Source of the DNA: Brachypodius melanocephalos
Lineage: Eukaryota; Chordata; Aves; Passeriformes; Pycnonotidae
DNA length: 64,000 nt
Reading direction: 5' to 3'
Assembly: GCA_013398615.1 (NCBI GenBank)
Contig: VZSR01000520.1
Span: 27,509,604-27,573,603 of the forward strand
Positions 35,001 to 47,000 of this stretch are shown piece by piece; the stretch's first letter is position 1, and every line of letters starts with the position of its first letter. The notes beneath the pieces are model-generated. The model made no database searches and had not been told where the DNA came from. It was given only the letters and a program-made list of their open reading frames with translations. A program made the translations under genes and the position numbers.

Positions 35001-38000
35001 CCTTTCTCTCCACCCATCAGAATCACTGAAGCCTGGAAGAGAAACCAACTGCAAATGTAAATGACTTTCTGAGAAGAAAGTCATGCTGACTGTTACAGAC
35101 CTCATCCACCTGGGGAGGGTTTCTCAGTATCACCCAAGGTGAGAGTGTAGCCGTTGCACTACCGCTGGTCCAGTGCACATGTGTATGTTCTTGCCTGCTG
35201 AACAAAGCTGTTGGGTTTTCTGCCCTTTTGAGAAGGCATTTAACCAACAAGAATTGCATGTAAGATGGAGCAGTGTCTGAATAGGGCTTGACCAGTATCA
35301 CCCCAAAAGTTTCATTCTCATCTTGGGTGATACTGAGAAACCTTCACCAGGTGGTTGATCCTTGTAACAGTTAATGTAAGTTCTCTTTCAGAAATACAAT
35401 TACTTTCACAGGTTTTTTTCAGGCCTCAGTGATATCTTTTAAAATGCAAGCCTTTTTCCATGCAGACACACACCCCAAGTGCCTGCGGGTAGTGCTGTCT
35501 GTGCTTCACCAATCAGCTCTGCTCCTGTCTTCTGGCATTTCTTGGCTTGGAGGGAATGTTATTTACCTGCTGTCAACAGGGAGAATGCTGACAGGCTCTT
35601 CTCTGGGAGGAAAACACACAGGTCAATGACACTGTTGTTAATTGAATCTCAGGTCATTGTTCAAGGTGTGATGCTGAGGCAGGTGCTTTTCTAGTATTCT
35701 GACTTGGCTGGGGCAGAGTAGAAAATTGCAGTGCTAAAGATGGATCTGGCTGTAAGAGAGGGTTGAAACTGTGAAGGAGTTGCAAGACCTTTCAGTACCA
35801 GAAATGTGCACAGCCATTTCTCTAGCTGCTTAGGTAAGAACCATCCTGAAACTGCAGGCTTCTTCCTCCTACATGCTGAGGTCTGGATGTTGGTCTACAT
35901 TTCTTTCAGTAACCTATGTCTAGCCAGTGTGGGTCACTCTCCTGAGACTCTGCAGCCCTGCTCTGCAGCCTTCTTCTGGACTGATGGTCCCAAAGATTTC
36001 TCTCTCTGTGTTTTTACCATTTCACAGCCCAGGAGGAGAGTAGCAGGTTCTGAATGTGCTGCATTTTTATCCCCTTCTCAGGTCTGAATGTAGGTTGTTT
36101 CTACGCCTTGTCCACTCTGCTGAACCGCATGGTGATCCATCACTATCCAGTAAGTGCATCCAACTCTCATGGCCCTCTCTGATGTCTGCTGTTGTCCAGC
36201 ACTGGCTGCCAAAGGAGAGTCTGTGAGAAAGGCAGTGTCACAGCAATCCTGGCTGGCACAAGTTAGCTGTTCCTTTTTTTCATTTACATCACCCCATGCA
36301 AAAGCTGGTGAGCTCTAGAAAAGATGGCTCCTTTGCACCTTAAATGAAAGCATTTACTTCTGAGAAAATCTTCCAGCAATTTCCTCTCTTTGTTTCTAAC
36401 TGTGATTTCTACTGGGACATCTGTCCCAGGAGGCTGCCCATGCTCATGCTCTGGTGGCAGAAGGGTGGGGTGCCTCAGTACCTGAGCTATTGTACAGCTT
36501 ACTGCTGGTGCTGCATGCCACAGAGCTCCTTTCTGTGCTGCCTTAAAGTGAGTCCCAATATTTCCTAGTCAGTCTGGTCCAAATCCTAACAGCAAGCTTC
36601 ATAAAATTTATGCTAACTCCTCTGAGAGTATCTGCTGCACTGACCAGTGCACACCTTTTTCTGAGGGCTGGCTCAGTCACAATTGCCAGACCACTTTTTT
36701 TTCATGGACCAGAAAGCACTGGCTCAGAAACTGGGCCTAAAATTGTTCCTGCAAAGGCTAGTTCTGGTTAGTGTGTTACCAGCAGAAAACATGTACAAAG
36801 ACTTACTTGGGTATCTTTTCCTCTCTGGGTTTTCTGCACTTTGCTTTTTGTTGGATATGAGTTAGCTCCTGCATTTGTGTGAGTGTGTATGTGTCTCACC
36901 ACAGGGGGAGGAGGTGAATGCTGGCAGGATTGGACTCACCATTGTACTGTCGGGGATGGTTGGGGCTCTGATCTCCGGCATCTGGTTGGACAAAACCAAA
37001 ACCTACAAGTAAGTCCCTTGTTTGCCTCTGTGCCCTGGTGACTGTGCTCTTCCTCCATACTGTGCAAGGAGCAACCCTGTGCAGTTCCAAGGGTCTGCAA
37101 CCCTGGCAGTCTAGAGACTGAATCATTGGGAGGTTTTGTAGGGAAAAAAATAGGATTCTTCAAAACCCACTTAGTCTACAGTGGAGTTTGGAGCTGTGCA
37201 TTAGCCTGCACTGGGCCCATACAAGACCTGGTGCTGGTGGCCCCTAGGGAGGCTTACAGAGAAGATGAGATGGCCCAGTAACTGCTTCGTCAGGGATGAG
37301 AGGGTTCTTGGCACAAGCAGAATCAAGACTGTACCACACCATTTCTCAGCCCTTACAAACCAGCCTTTGTGAATTTTTGTCCAGCTTAATGAAAGGCACA
37401 TTGAATCCAGTGCCCAGAGGCATTGTGTTGATGGCATGTTGCTGTATTTAGGGCAGGCATCACGGTTATTGGGGTTACGGGTGGATGATTCTGTGTTTGT
37501 TGCCCAGTGAGCTGGGGAGGCAGATCTGGCCAGCAAACCTTGCCATCTGCAAAGGGACAGTTAAGAGTCTTTGCTTGTGCTACAGCTCCTGGTCCTCAGG
37601 AATTTGGATCTCTCTAAAACATATCTCTCTGTAGGATATCTTAGGGGATACAGGAAGACTCTTGTGTCTTACACTGGGCTCCAACCAGCTTTTTGGTTTC
37701 TCTGCTGGCTTTGAGAACGGTGCTATAACCTGTTGTCTGAGCAGGTTGGGAGAGAGGGGGCTTTACTGGTAATGTGCTGGTAATGATTTGAAAGGAATTT
37801 CAGGGTTTTTTTCCTTGCAGCAGCTTTTCATCTGGGGGAGTCCTACTGCCATTATCCTACTTCATATCTTGGGCCAGAAATGCACATTCTCATTGTAGAC
37901 AGCTTAGATTAATCTGGCTAGCTGTGAGCTTGCAACTTCTGAAGTGGCCTCTGGTCTCAGCCCCCTATAAAGTACAGGGATCTGAAATAGAAAATTGTCT

Positions 38001-41000
38001 TCTCTAATAAGAAAGAACAGTAGGTGAGGACTCCTGGGACTGGCAGGTCATTTGTTGCTGTGTCCAGATGGCTGTGTGACACTGAGCAGTTCTCATATGG
38101 GAGTCCTGGGAAATAGAAATATAACTGTCAGAACTGCACTGCTAACCATGCAATGTGACTTGTCTCTCTCCAGCCCAGGGCTAGTGGTAAGGTCGCCTCA
38201 GCTGGCACTGCTAGACTGGATGATCTTCCTGGTTCTCCATAAGGTTAGGTTGCAGCATGAAGGCTTGAAGAGCTTTGTGACTCACCATGCAGAGCTGAGA
38301 CTTGAAATTTAGTAGAATGGGAGAGAGAGAAAAACCCCACAAATCCTGTATTTGCTCCATGTCCCCTCCTTCCTTGGAGGGATCACATAGGTAGGCAGAG
38401 CTGGGTAACAGTGCAGAAAAATAGGACTATGTCATCCATGGAGTTTATCCTACATACCCCAGGAACTATTGGGAGAAAATAATTTCCTGAGGAAAAACCC
38501 TGCTAAGAATTTGTTCTCCATTATAGCCTACAAAACGGATTTCTGTGAAACTAGCACGTTTTTTTCCAAAGTGCTACAGAGTCTTTATTTAGCCCCATTT
38601 AAAAGTCTATTTAAAAAAGCTGTCAAGATGCCAGATGTTCTAGGTGGGTACCCTCCCCCTTCCCTCTGTTGCTGAGATAGTGTCAAGAATAAAATGGTAA
38701 GCACATGAAAATCAGGAAGGAAAGATATCAAGCCTTTTTTTTAGTTAGCTTGGAGAGAGAGAGAGAAGCAATTGAATGGGATCCAGCTGTGATTGAGGGG
38801 AGCAGGGGAAGGTTAATAACAGAAGGAATTGCAGAGCTCTACATGCATGTTTGATCTTTACTGTACCATCAGCAGTTCTTTGAAAGGGTGAGGCTGTGCT
38901 AAGTCAGGCTTTCCCCATCTGTCATGCTCGGGCACCAAACGGCCTTGCACTCTTGCTTTTATCTGGCAGGCAAGACCCTGCAGCAGCCCCTGCACTGTTC
39001 TTGTTTTTGGAATAGCAGGTGCAAATTTGGTCCATTCAAATAAATACATGAGTTATGTAGTGACAAGAGAGCAGTGCTAGAACTGGGGTTGTCTTTGGTG
39101 GTATGGCTTGTTGAGAACAGCCCATCTCTTTGAATCATAGAATCAGGAGAATACCCTTAAAACTTGACTTGACAGCCAGTTCCTGGCTCAGAGGACAGAT
39201 GAAGTTTTGACACCTGGAGACTGCTGGGTGTACTGGTATTTGACGGGTACTCTGGCTCAGAAGGTGGTGTTTGTGGACTGAATGAATCATCATTTCTCGT
39301 TGGCTATGCTTTTAAGTGCAGTGTTCACATGGCCTTGGGTCAAGCTGGTTGCAGTCAGCACTCTCCGCTTTTATTGCTGCATCTTTATAAGGCAAGATGT
39401 CAGAAATATCCATCTCTCTCTCTCCATTGACTAGGCAGAAGACCCCAAGTAGTGTTTTAGGTCTGTATAGATGCAATATACAAAAATTTGGGGGAGGGAG
39501 AATAGGTAGTGGAGGATGGGCCACTTGGGCCTCTTCCACTGAAAGGTGAGTGCACTCTCAGCCTAGCCTGACTTGCAATTTGGGCCTTTGTACTGTAGCC
39601 CTTTTTACACAAGGTTAGTCCTTGTGTAGTGGATGTGTCTTCACCCTGTCCTACCATACATCTTATATAAATAATTTACCAAGACTGTCCTTTCTTCTGA
39701 CCTTCATACAGGAAGAAAGTGGCATAAAACTGAATGCCAAAGGATAAGGGCATGGTGAGAACCAAAGTAGTCTTCTCCAATTCATCCCTTTTTCCAGCAC
39801 CTGACACCTCCGTGTCTTCAGCTATGAGATCTGGGAACAAGATCAGGAACAAGGCCCTTGTTCAGGCTTGTGTGCACCCTGGAATGTGCTGTCCTCATGG
39901 CAAAGCCTGTGGAGGCCATCTGTCATCCTTGTCCGTACAGCAGAGCATGCTGGAGCTGCACACAACATCCCTGTGAGCAGCTAAAACTGTTGTGTGTGGC
40001 TGTGCCCCTTATCCCACCCACTGCTCCCAGCTTGTTCATTTGTTGCCTCAGATGTTGCTTGACTCTAGTGTTTTTGCAGCTGCAATCCCCTCTGAGTCTT
40101 GTCCTGTCACTTTTGCTTTCTTCATCCAAGTGACCTTGTGAGACAAGGCTGGGCTGGGCCATACTCATTCCTTACTCTGAGGCTTCTTCTGGAGCTGACT
40201 GAACAGCAGGAGCTGTGCTCTTCGTTTCAGCCCTGTTCCCTGCTGGTGCTGGCCCTGTCCTGCTTTTTCCCCCAAGGTCTCTTTTTTCTCACAGTCCCTT
40301 GTGTGAGCTCTTTAATCTGTCTCTTCAGAAGGTTTGGGAATGTGACTGGGAGGGCAGATGAGTGTCAGGGCTGGTTAGGTTCATCTAAGTGACAAGCGTG
40401 TCAGGTCCTTCACAAATCTCCCTCTGGCTCTGCCACAGAGAGTTGGCACTGGTGCCTTTGTAGCAATGCCTCCACGTGGGTGCAGCGGGCTTCCTTTCCA
40501 CACCCCAGAGCACAGGGTTGGGTTAAGCTCAGTCTTTCTAAGGTAAAGTGGCAGGATGCCTAACTTCCAGCCTGTACTCATAGCACTAATCAGCCTGTTA
40601 AGTAGACAGTCTCTGTTCTGTTCCACACAATGAAAATTTCAGTCTCTGTAGAGTCATAGGAGTAGGTTGCTAAAAACACTAGAATGCAGTGCTGATATGC
40701 TGTGAATCTGCTTCTCCTCCTTCATGCTTTTCTCACTCCCATGAGATTTATGGCTATGATAAGAGGCTTATTAAGCTAAAACGGGGCATTTTTCCATGCC
40801 CCAGTGCCCCTAGGGCCACAGAGCATTCTTGTCCTCTGGTGAACAGGGTGTCAAAGGCCACTTCCTGAGAACACTCTGCCTCTGTGTCTTTCCCCAGGGG
40901 TTTTTGTTTCCCCGTTCATCAGTGTCTCCCAGTATCTCAGTTAACCCTCTTTGAAATTTTGCATCTTTCTTGGACTGCTGAGCACTAAATCTCCTTTTCT

Positions 41001-44000
41001 TGTCATCAGTGTTATGCTTGGGGGAGCAGGGTTTTGCTGAAGTCTGGTTTAGGAGAAGTCTGCTTGTGTGCTTGTGGCTGTTTCCTTCAGCAAGATTTGA
41101 ATTCACTGCTATCTGTTCAGATCCTGTGAGGAGTTGTGGTGAACAGACAGCAGCCTTCGGCTTCACGGTGCTTCCTGGTCTGCGATTCCCACAACACTCA
41201 GGCCTGTGGTCTTGTTCTTTCAGAAAGATCTGTTGATTAATTTTGTCTTTCTGCAGCCTAATGATTCAGGGAGGTCATTTAGGAAAACTTGCTAGATGAG
41301 GTACCCATGGCAGAATCAGTTTTCTCCATTTTGTCCTCTACATAGTTCTGCAGTTTCAGTGAAGAACACCTTCAAGAGTTTGCCTGCAGCTATGAGTCTG
41401 CTTGCTCTAGTTCTCAGTGGGGCACAGCATGTTCTGGGAGCTCCTCTCTTGCAGCCTGACTAACGACATAGCATCAATGTGAAACAAAGTCTGGTCACCA
41501 TCTCGTTCTTCACTTTTGCTTGGAGATGAGGGGTGAAGTGCAACACTCGGCAACTGTCATGACACTGACTAAGATACAAATCATTTGGAATACTTGAGCC
41601 ATAAGCCAAGAAAACTGAGTGAGATTTTGTGTGACTATCCTGAGACCTCTGGACTAAGCCCGAAACTGGCTGTGGTGAGAAAAAAATTATAAAACTCTTC
41701 ATGGGCTGAGTGTCCCTGCTGGCAGTGACTAAACTTCCAAGGGCTGCAGCCACCTCTTGGAGGCCTGCACAGTATTTTAGCACTGACTGCTATGTAGTTT
41801 GGAGACTTCTGTTTATGGAAGCAGCACACCGTTCAAACCTGGTTTGTGTACCCAAGTACAGAACTGTAATTCTAGCTTTGAGCTCTTTTCCTAATCTTCT
41901 CTTTCCTCCATGGCTGCTTGTCGAGGCATGGGAGGCATAAGAACTCATGGGACACACCCGAGGAACCTGTATGGAACAGAAAAAGGCTATTACTTGCATT
42001 TCTTTCACTCTCTGGGACTGCTCTCTGTTCAGTCAGTCTTTCAGCTCTTCTCCTTCTGCAGCCTCCAGGCTCTGTGCCAACCATGTAGCAGCTCTCTGCA
42101 ATGCATTATAACAGAAGTAAGCAGTCCCTTTATATTGCCTTCACAGATGCACTTTTCCCTTGGAAAGAACATACCCTACAAATGATACAGCAGCGGAGGT
42201 TAAAGGATTTAACTACTTCTTTGATACACAACAAAACTACTTGCCACAGCGTGTTGTTTAGCCTTACAGTATATTAAATGAGCCTGGTAAACCTTGTAAG
42301 TAGGGATCAATAGCTGAAGCCTGAAATTAGCTTCTCAGGCCTATATTTGGATAAGAATTGACATATGGGCATGAGCCTCACTGACTGCAGTCATTACAGC
42401 AATGAGGGAGGACAGAACCTTAGCTGGAACAGTCTAGATTTATCTGTAGTAATTCAGTGTACTGGAAACATTTTCTTACACGTTGCAATACTTACTGCCT
42501 ACTCGGATTGGATTTTTGACAGTGATCATTTACATTATAAAGGAAAAGTGAAAATAGTTTGAGATTTGGTTTCTTCAGTAGAATTCTAGGAACTGATGTT
42601 AACCACATTCTTTAATGGATTAAGACTTAAATTTGGGAGAAAGTACACAAGTAGCTTGTGGTAATACATGTAACTTCTTCCTAAAAGGCAATGACCAAAA
42701 GGTTTTATTAACTTCGGTAACTGTTGTGCTTTCAAAATCCTGGTGGAATTTCAGTCAGGTAAAGTATTTACCTTTCCCTCCTTTCCCTCCTCACAACTAT
42801 GTACTGTGAAGACCTACTGCTGTCTCTTGTACTAGAAAGAGCCTTTTTTTTTTAATGTGGGAAAGGTTTTCTTGGTGTGTAGTCAAGGATGACAATTGCT
42901 AAATGTTGCGGTAAAAGCTGGCCTGGGCTGCTGCCTGTGTCTCACAGTATTAAGTCCACTGATGATCCTTGCGTGGCCTGGCTGCAGGTTTGGCTGTTCC
43001 CAGGATCTGACTGGCATGCTTCCCGAGCACGAGGTGTCTTTGTCTTCTCTGCACAGAGACGAGCTTGTGGCTCAGCTGCTGTTGGCTGTGGAACTAGCAC
43101 TGTCCCTGCTAATGCTGACATGGCTTGAGGGTGAGGCTCTGAGGGCAATCTGGCTTGCATGTCACCTCTCTATATACAGCAGGGAGTTTAAACAACAGAA
43201 AGGAGCAGCAGTGAAAGCTGTTTCGGACAGCACTGAAAAATATAGGCCCATAAGACTCTAGCAGTGTTGACACATCTTTCCTTTACATTTGTGCTTGAGA
43301 GTTCTTGATCTCTTTGGTTCCTGCTTATAAGTAAGCATATTTAACTCACTGTAGTACAGAGGATGCCCAAGGAAGATTAACAATCTCTTTAACTGGCACT
43401 TGTTCTCCCCCTCAAGTGGCATGTACCATATACGACCAGGCACCTGTCAACCTGTGGTAGGATTCTTCTGCTGCTCTGTGCAGGCCCTTCCATGCTCTCT
43501 GTCAGTCCAGTTCCTCTGTCTGGGTGTAAGTGTCGAGAGACTGTGCAACTTTTAAGTGTTGGCTTTTTTTTTGTTGGTTTTTTTTTTTTTTTTCCCCTAA
43601 ACACATGTGCTATGAACTACACTAAGATCTGTGGGCAAAAAGGAGGACTAGATTAAACAAAACCCTGATTGTTTTTTCTTGCAGGCAAACAACACTAGTT
43701 GTCTATATCATGTCTCTGGTGGGAATGATAGTCTATACCTTCACTCTGAGCCTGGGCCACCTCTGGGTGGTCTTTGTGACTGCTGGGTTGCTGGGGTAAG
43801 TTCATGTGCAGGCTGCTTTCCTCAGTATGTAAACTGCTAGTGGATGAGCAGGGAGGCAGAACTCCTGCTGTGGGAGGGACTGGGGAGAGCCATAGCATCT
43901 GAATGGCTCCTGCATGGTTTAAGGATGAAATTATCTGCCCTTCCCAACTCCCATTTGTATGTGTTTCATTAGAATCAGGGACACTATCGTCATCCTGCTC

Positions 44001-47000
44001 AGCTGCAGCCACATTAATTGTTCCAGGTAATCAAGCAGAAGCTTTTGGAAAGCAAGGCCTACAGATATCAATGGACAAGAGTATAAAGCATGTGGGCTGG
44101 CATGGCTGTTTGACTGTGCTGGGGGTGATGCCCTTTAGAGTTATGGTCTATATTGTACCTCTTCAGTCTTGCTTCCGGCAGTTGCTGAGTCTTCCTTTCT
44201 GTGTACTTCATTACAGGTTTTTCATGACAGGATACCTTCCCCTGGGTTTTGAGTTTGCTGCAGAGTTGACATACCCAGAATCAGAAGGAACATCATCAGG
44301 GCTCCTTAATGTCTCAGCGCAGGTAGGTGTGCTGTCTTCCCTTTGCTTGCCTCTTTTTAGGCAAAAATAATTAATTGTAGTTCCAAGCCTTGAGTCTTAC
44401 TTCTTGTCCATTATTGGTGTAATGTACTGTAGATCTAAGCACCCTGGGACTTGGCTTTTTGAATTATGTTCCTCATGGCATTTCTGTAGTGGCACTCATT
44501 CTGTTTCTGTTTAAGAAAATACTTCAGGGTGCCAATCATCCTTGCCTTTTCCAACACAGCTCCTAACAGTCCTGGCTTGTCTCCAGTGAGAGATGATCTT
44601 CCAGCTATCGTGGTCATCTGTCATTCCATTAGCTGTAAAGAGGTGCCTCTGAATGTGTTTATAACCAAACTTTAGCCTCACTAGGCCAACTGTTTGACTG
44701 GTCTGTGTGCTCGGATAATTTGGTAAAGATTGGAAAGAGTTTGGGCTGCTTTATAATAACAGTACAGCTTGACATTACCTTTGTTTGTAGATTTTTGGTA
44801 TTGCCTTCACCATCGGCCAAGGGCAAATTATGGATTGCTTTGGGACAAGGGCAGGAAACCTCTTGCTTTGTTCTGTCCTGCTCCTGGGGACTGTTATGAC
44901 AGGTAATTAAAGTTTTCAGTCTTCTGCTCTGAAGTTGCCTTGGGCTTGGCATATTAATTGAAGTCTTTTGTGTGCAGTGCCTGCAGGAAAGGGCAGAACC
45001 CACACAGCAGTCCCATAGCAATGCTGTTCCTCTTTAAGCATCTGGTCTGCATCACAAAGAAGAGCCAAGGCTTTTTGCCCTGGCTCTGGCTGGTGTGTCA
45101 AAGTTACACCTTCTACATGCTGCAATAGAGAATCTCTATCCTGCCTGTTTCAGAAGTGTTCTCAGCCTTGTCCAGGAGAGTGATTTCTCTTGCTCATTGT
45201 AATATGTTTCCATCTCTTCTGGGGCTTCTGCTGCTCCTTTGAGTCCTGGGGAAACTGACTTGGGCACTACATGGTGACTTGACTGCCTTCACATCTCTTT
45301 TCTTTCCTCTGTTCCAGCATTCATTAAGGCTGATCTCCGAAGACAACAGGCCAATTTGAAAAATGAACAGGCAGTGAGTAAACCCCCCTTCAATCCCTGC
45401 TCTGCCCCTTCTATTAGCTCAGGACAACACCCAACCTCTCTCTTTTCTGGGAAAGGGGGTGGTTTGTGGGGAAGCTCCTTGTCGACATTTTCAAAGTGGA
45501 TGTAAACCCAGCTCTGCCAGCTGCTGAGGCTCTGCTCTGTGTTAATGTCATGCAGAATCTATAGGCTCTGATCCTCTGCAGGTCTGCAGGGCTGCTTCAC
45601 ACATCTTCATACTAGCTAGGGCCAGATATATGGCAGGGCTATGCTCGCTTCTCTCCCTTGACAATGTGTTGAGGCATTCGGTGCTTTGCTTTTTTAGAGC
45701 TGAGTAACTATTATTCTAGGCCTCTAGGCTGGCAGGTTATTCCTCTTACTCCTTCCCATCATCTGCCAAGTGGGGTTCAGTGTATGTGACTGGAGGAAGC
45801 TAAGGTGACAAAGCCTAAGCGAGGGCTTGAGGAACCTGGCTGCTCACACTTTGCATCATGCTGCTGACAAGGCTGCTAGTTCATACTAGCACACCACAGC
45901 TTGGCGTGTGATGTCCCTGTGGCATACTGTGCAATAAATGCAGCTGTTTGCACATGGGAGAAAGCCTCTGGTGAACCAATTGCAGTGGATACTGTCAGAA
46001 GCTCTCCCTGCAGGGAAAGGGAGGGGATGGGTTGCTTGAGGCTATTTTCCATATTGCTCTGGGCTCCTCTTGTACGATGTTAGCAGAGATATCCACTCAA
46101 CGTTCAGGTAACCATCAGCAACCCTGACTAGCAAAGTGTGAAAATCTCAGTTCTCTGCTGTCTTGAATCAGCTCTATTCAGAAGGCAGTGCTGCCCTCCT
46201 CCACTGCTGGTGGCACTGTGAGTTAAATTCATAACATGTATGTGTAAGGCCCAGGAAAGGGCCTGAGGACCTTTGGCAGTGAAGGCAATGCCTTCTAGTA
46301 GTAAGATGCTTTCCCTTTGTCAGACATGTCTCTCATCAGACAATTGTACATTTTTGTGTAAGCCATTTTTAGTATAAACCTTTTCCAGTCTAAGTACTAT
46401 TTTAAGAGCTTGCTGCTGCATGGGGAAGAGCATTGCAACCAGAGCAAAGATGGTGCAACGTCATTTTTATAATCCTAAAAGTCTCCAGAATTGACAGTAG
46501 TAAGAACCAGAGGGATGTGTGTAAGATAACAGGTCTCAGTCAGTCAAAAATTTCACTGGCAGCTTCTTTCCTCTGAGGACACATGCTCTGAGGAAGTCGT
46601 TGCACACCCCACCACACCCCCAAATGTGTCCTCCACATGGCTGAGCTCACCTGCGTATTTTCAAACTGAACAACCAACCGCAGGTGCTCGACTGACTGGA
46701 GGTAGGCTGAATCTGGTGTTCTGCACTGAGATGGATGCCTTGGCCAGGGGATCAGCCAGCTGGGCTTGGGCATTGTGTTCTGCCTTTGTGGAGAGCTCTG
46801 GCAAAGTCAGGTCCTGGAGCTTTTCTATGTGGCACAGCTGCCTTACACATGCTTGGGTGATTTTACTGGTTTCTTCCATTGCCTGCTTCCCTTTCTTATT
46901 TTGCTCTGCTTTCATTTCTTTTCCTACTTGCCTCCATATTTTCTGGGATGGTGACTTATGACTATCATTACAGAGACTCCATGGCAGCAATCAAATCATG

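Larger units (their letters stand above)
31181..36081 (+). other. FLVCR2: FLVCR2 intron 3
   Basis: This 4.9-kb intron holds a 10-base assembly gap (32213-32222), two CTCF-like motifs (34036-34049 and 34143-34156), a CR1 fragment on the minus strand (34410-34598) and a long inverted repeat (35066-35394). No extra coding exon was recognised. Confidence 0.85.

Noticed and set aside
39134..39160. CR1-like AATCATAGAATCA string
   Set aside because: It is too short, and the sequence that follows does not match the CR1 3' end.
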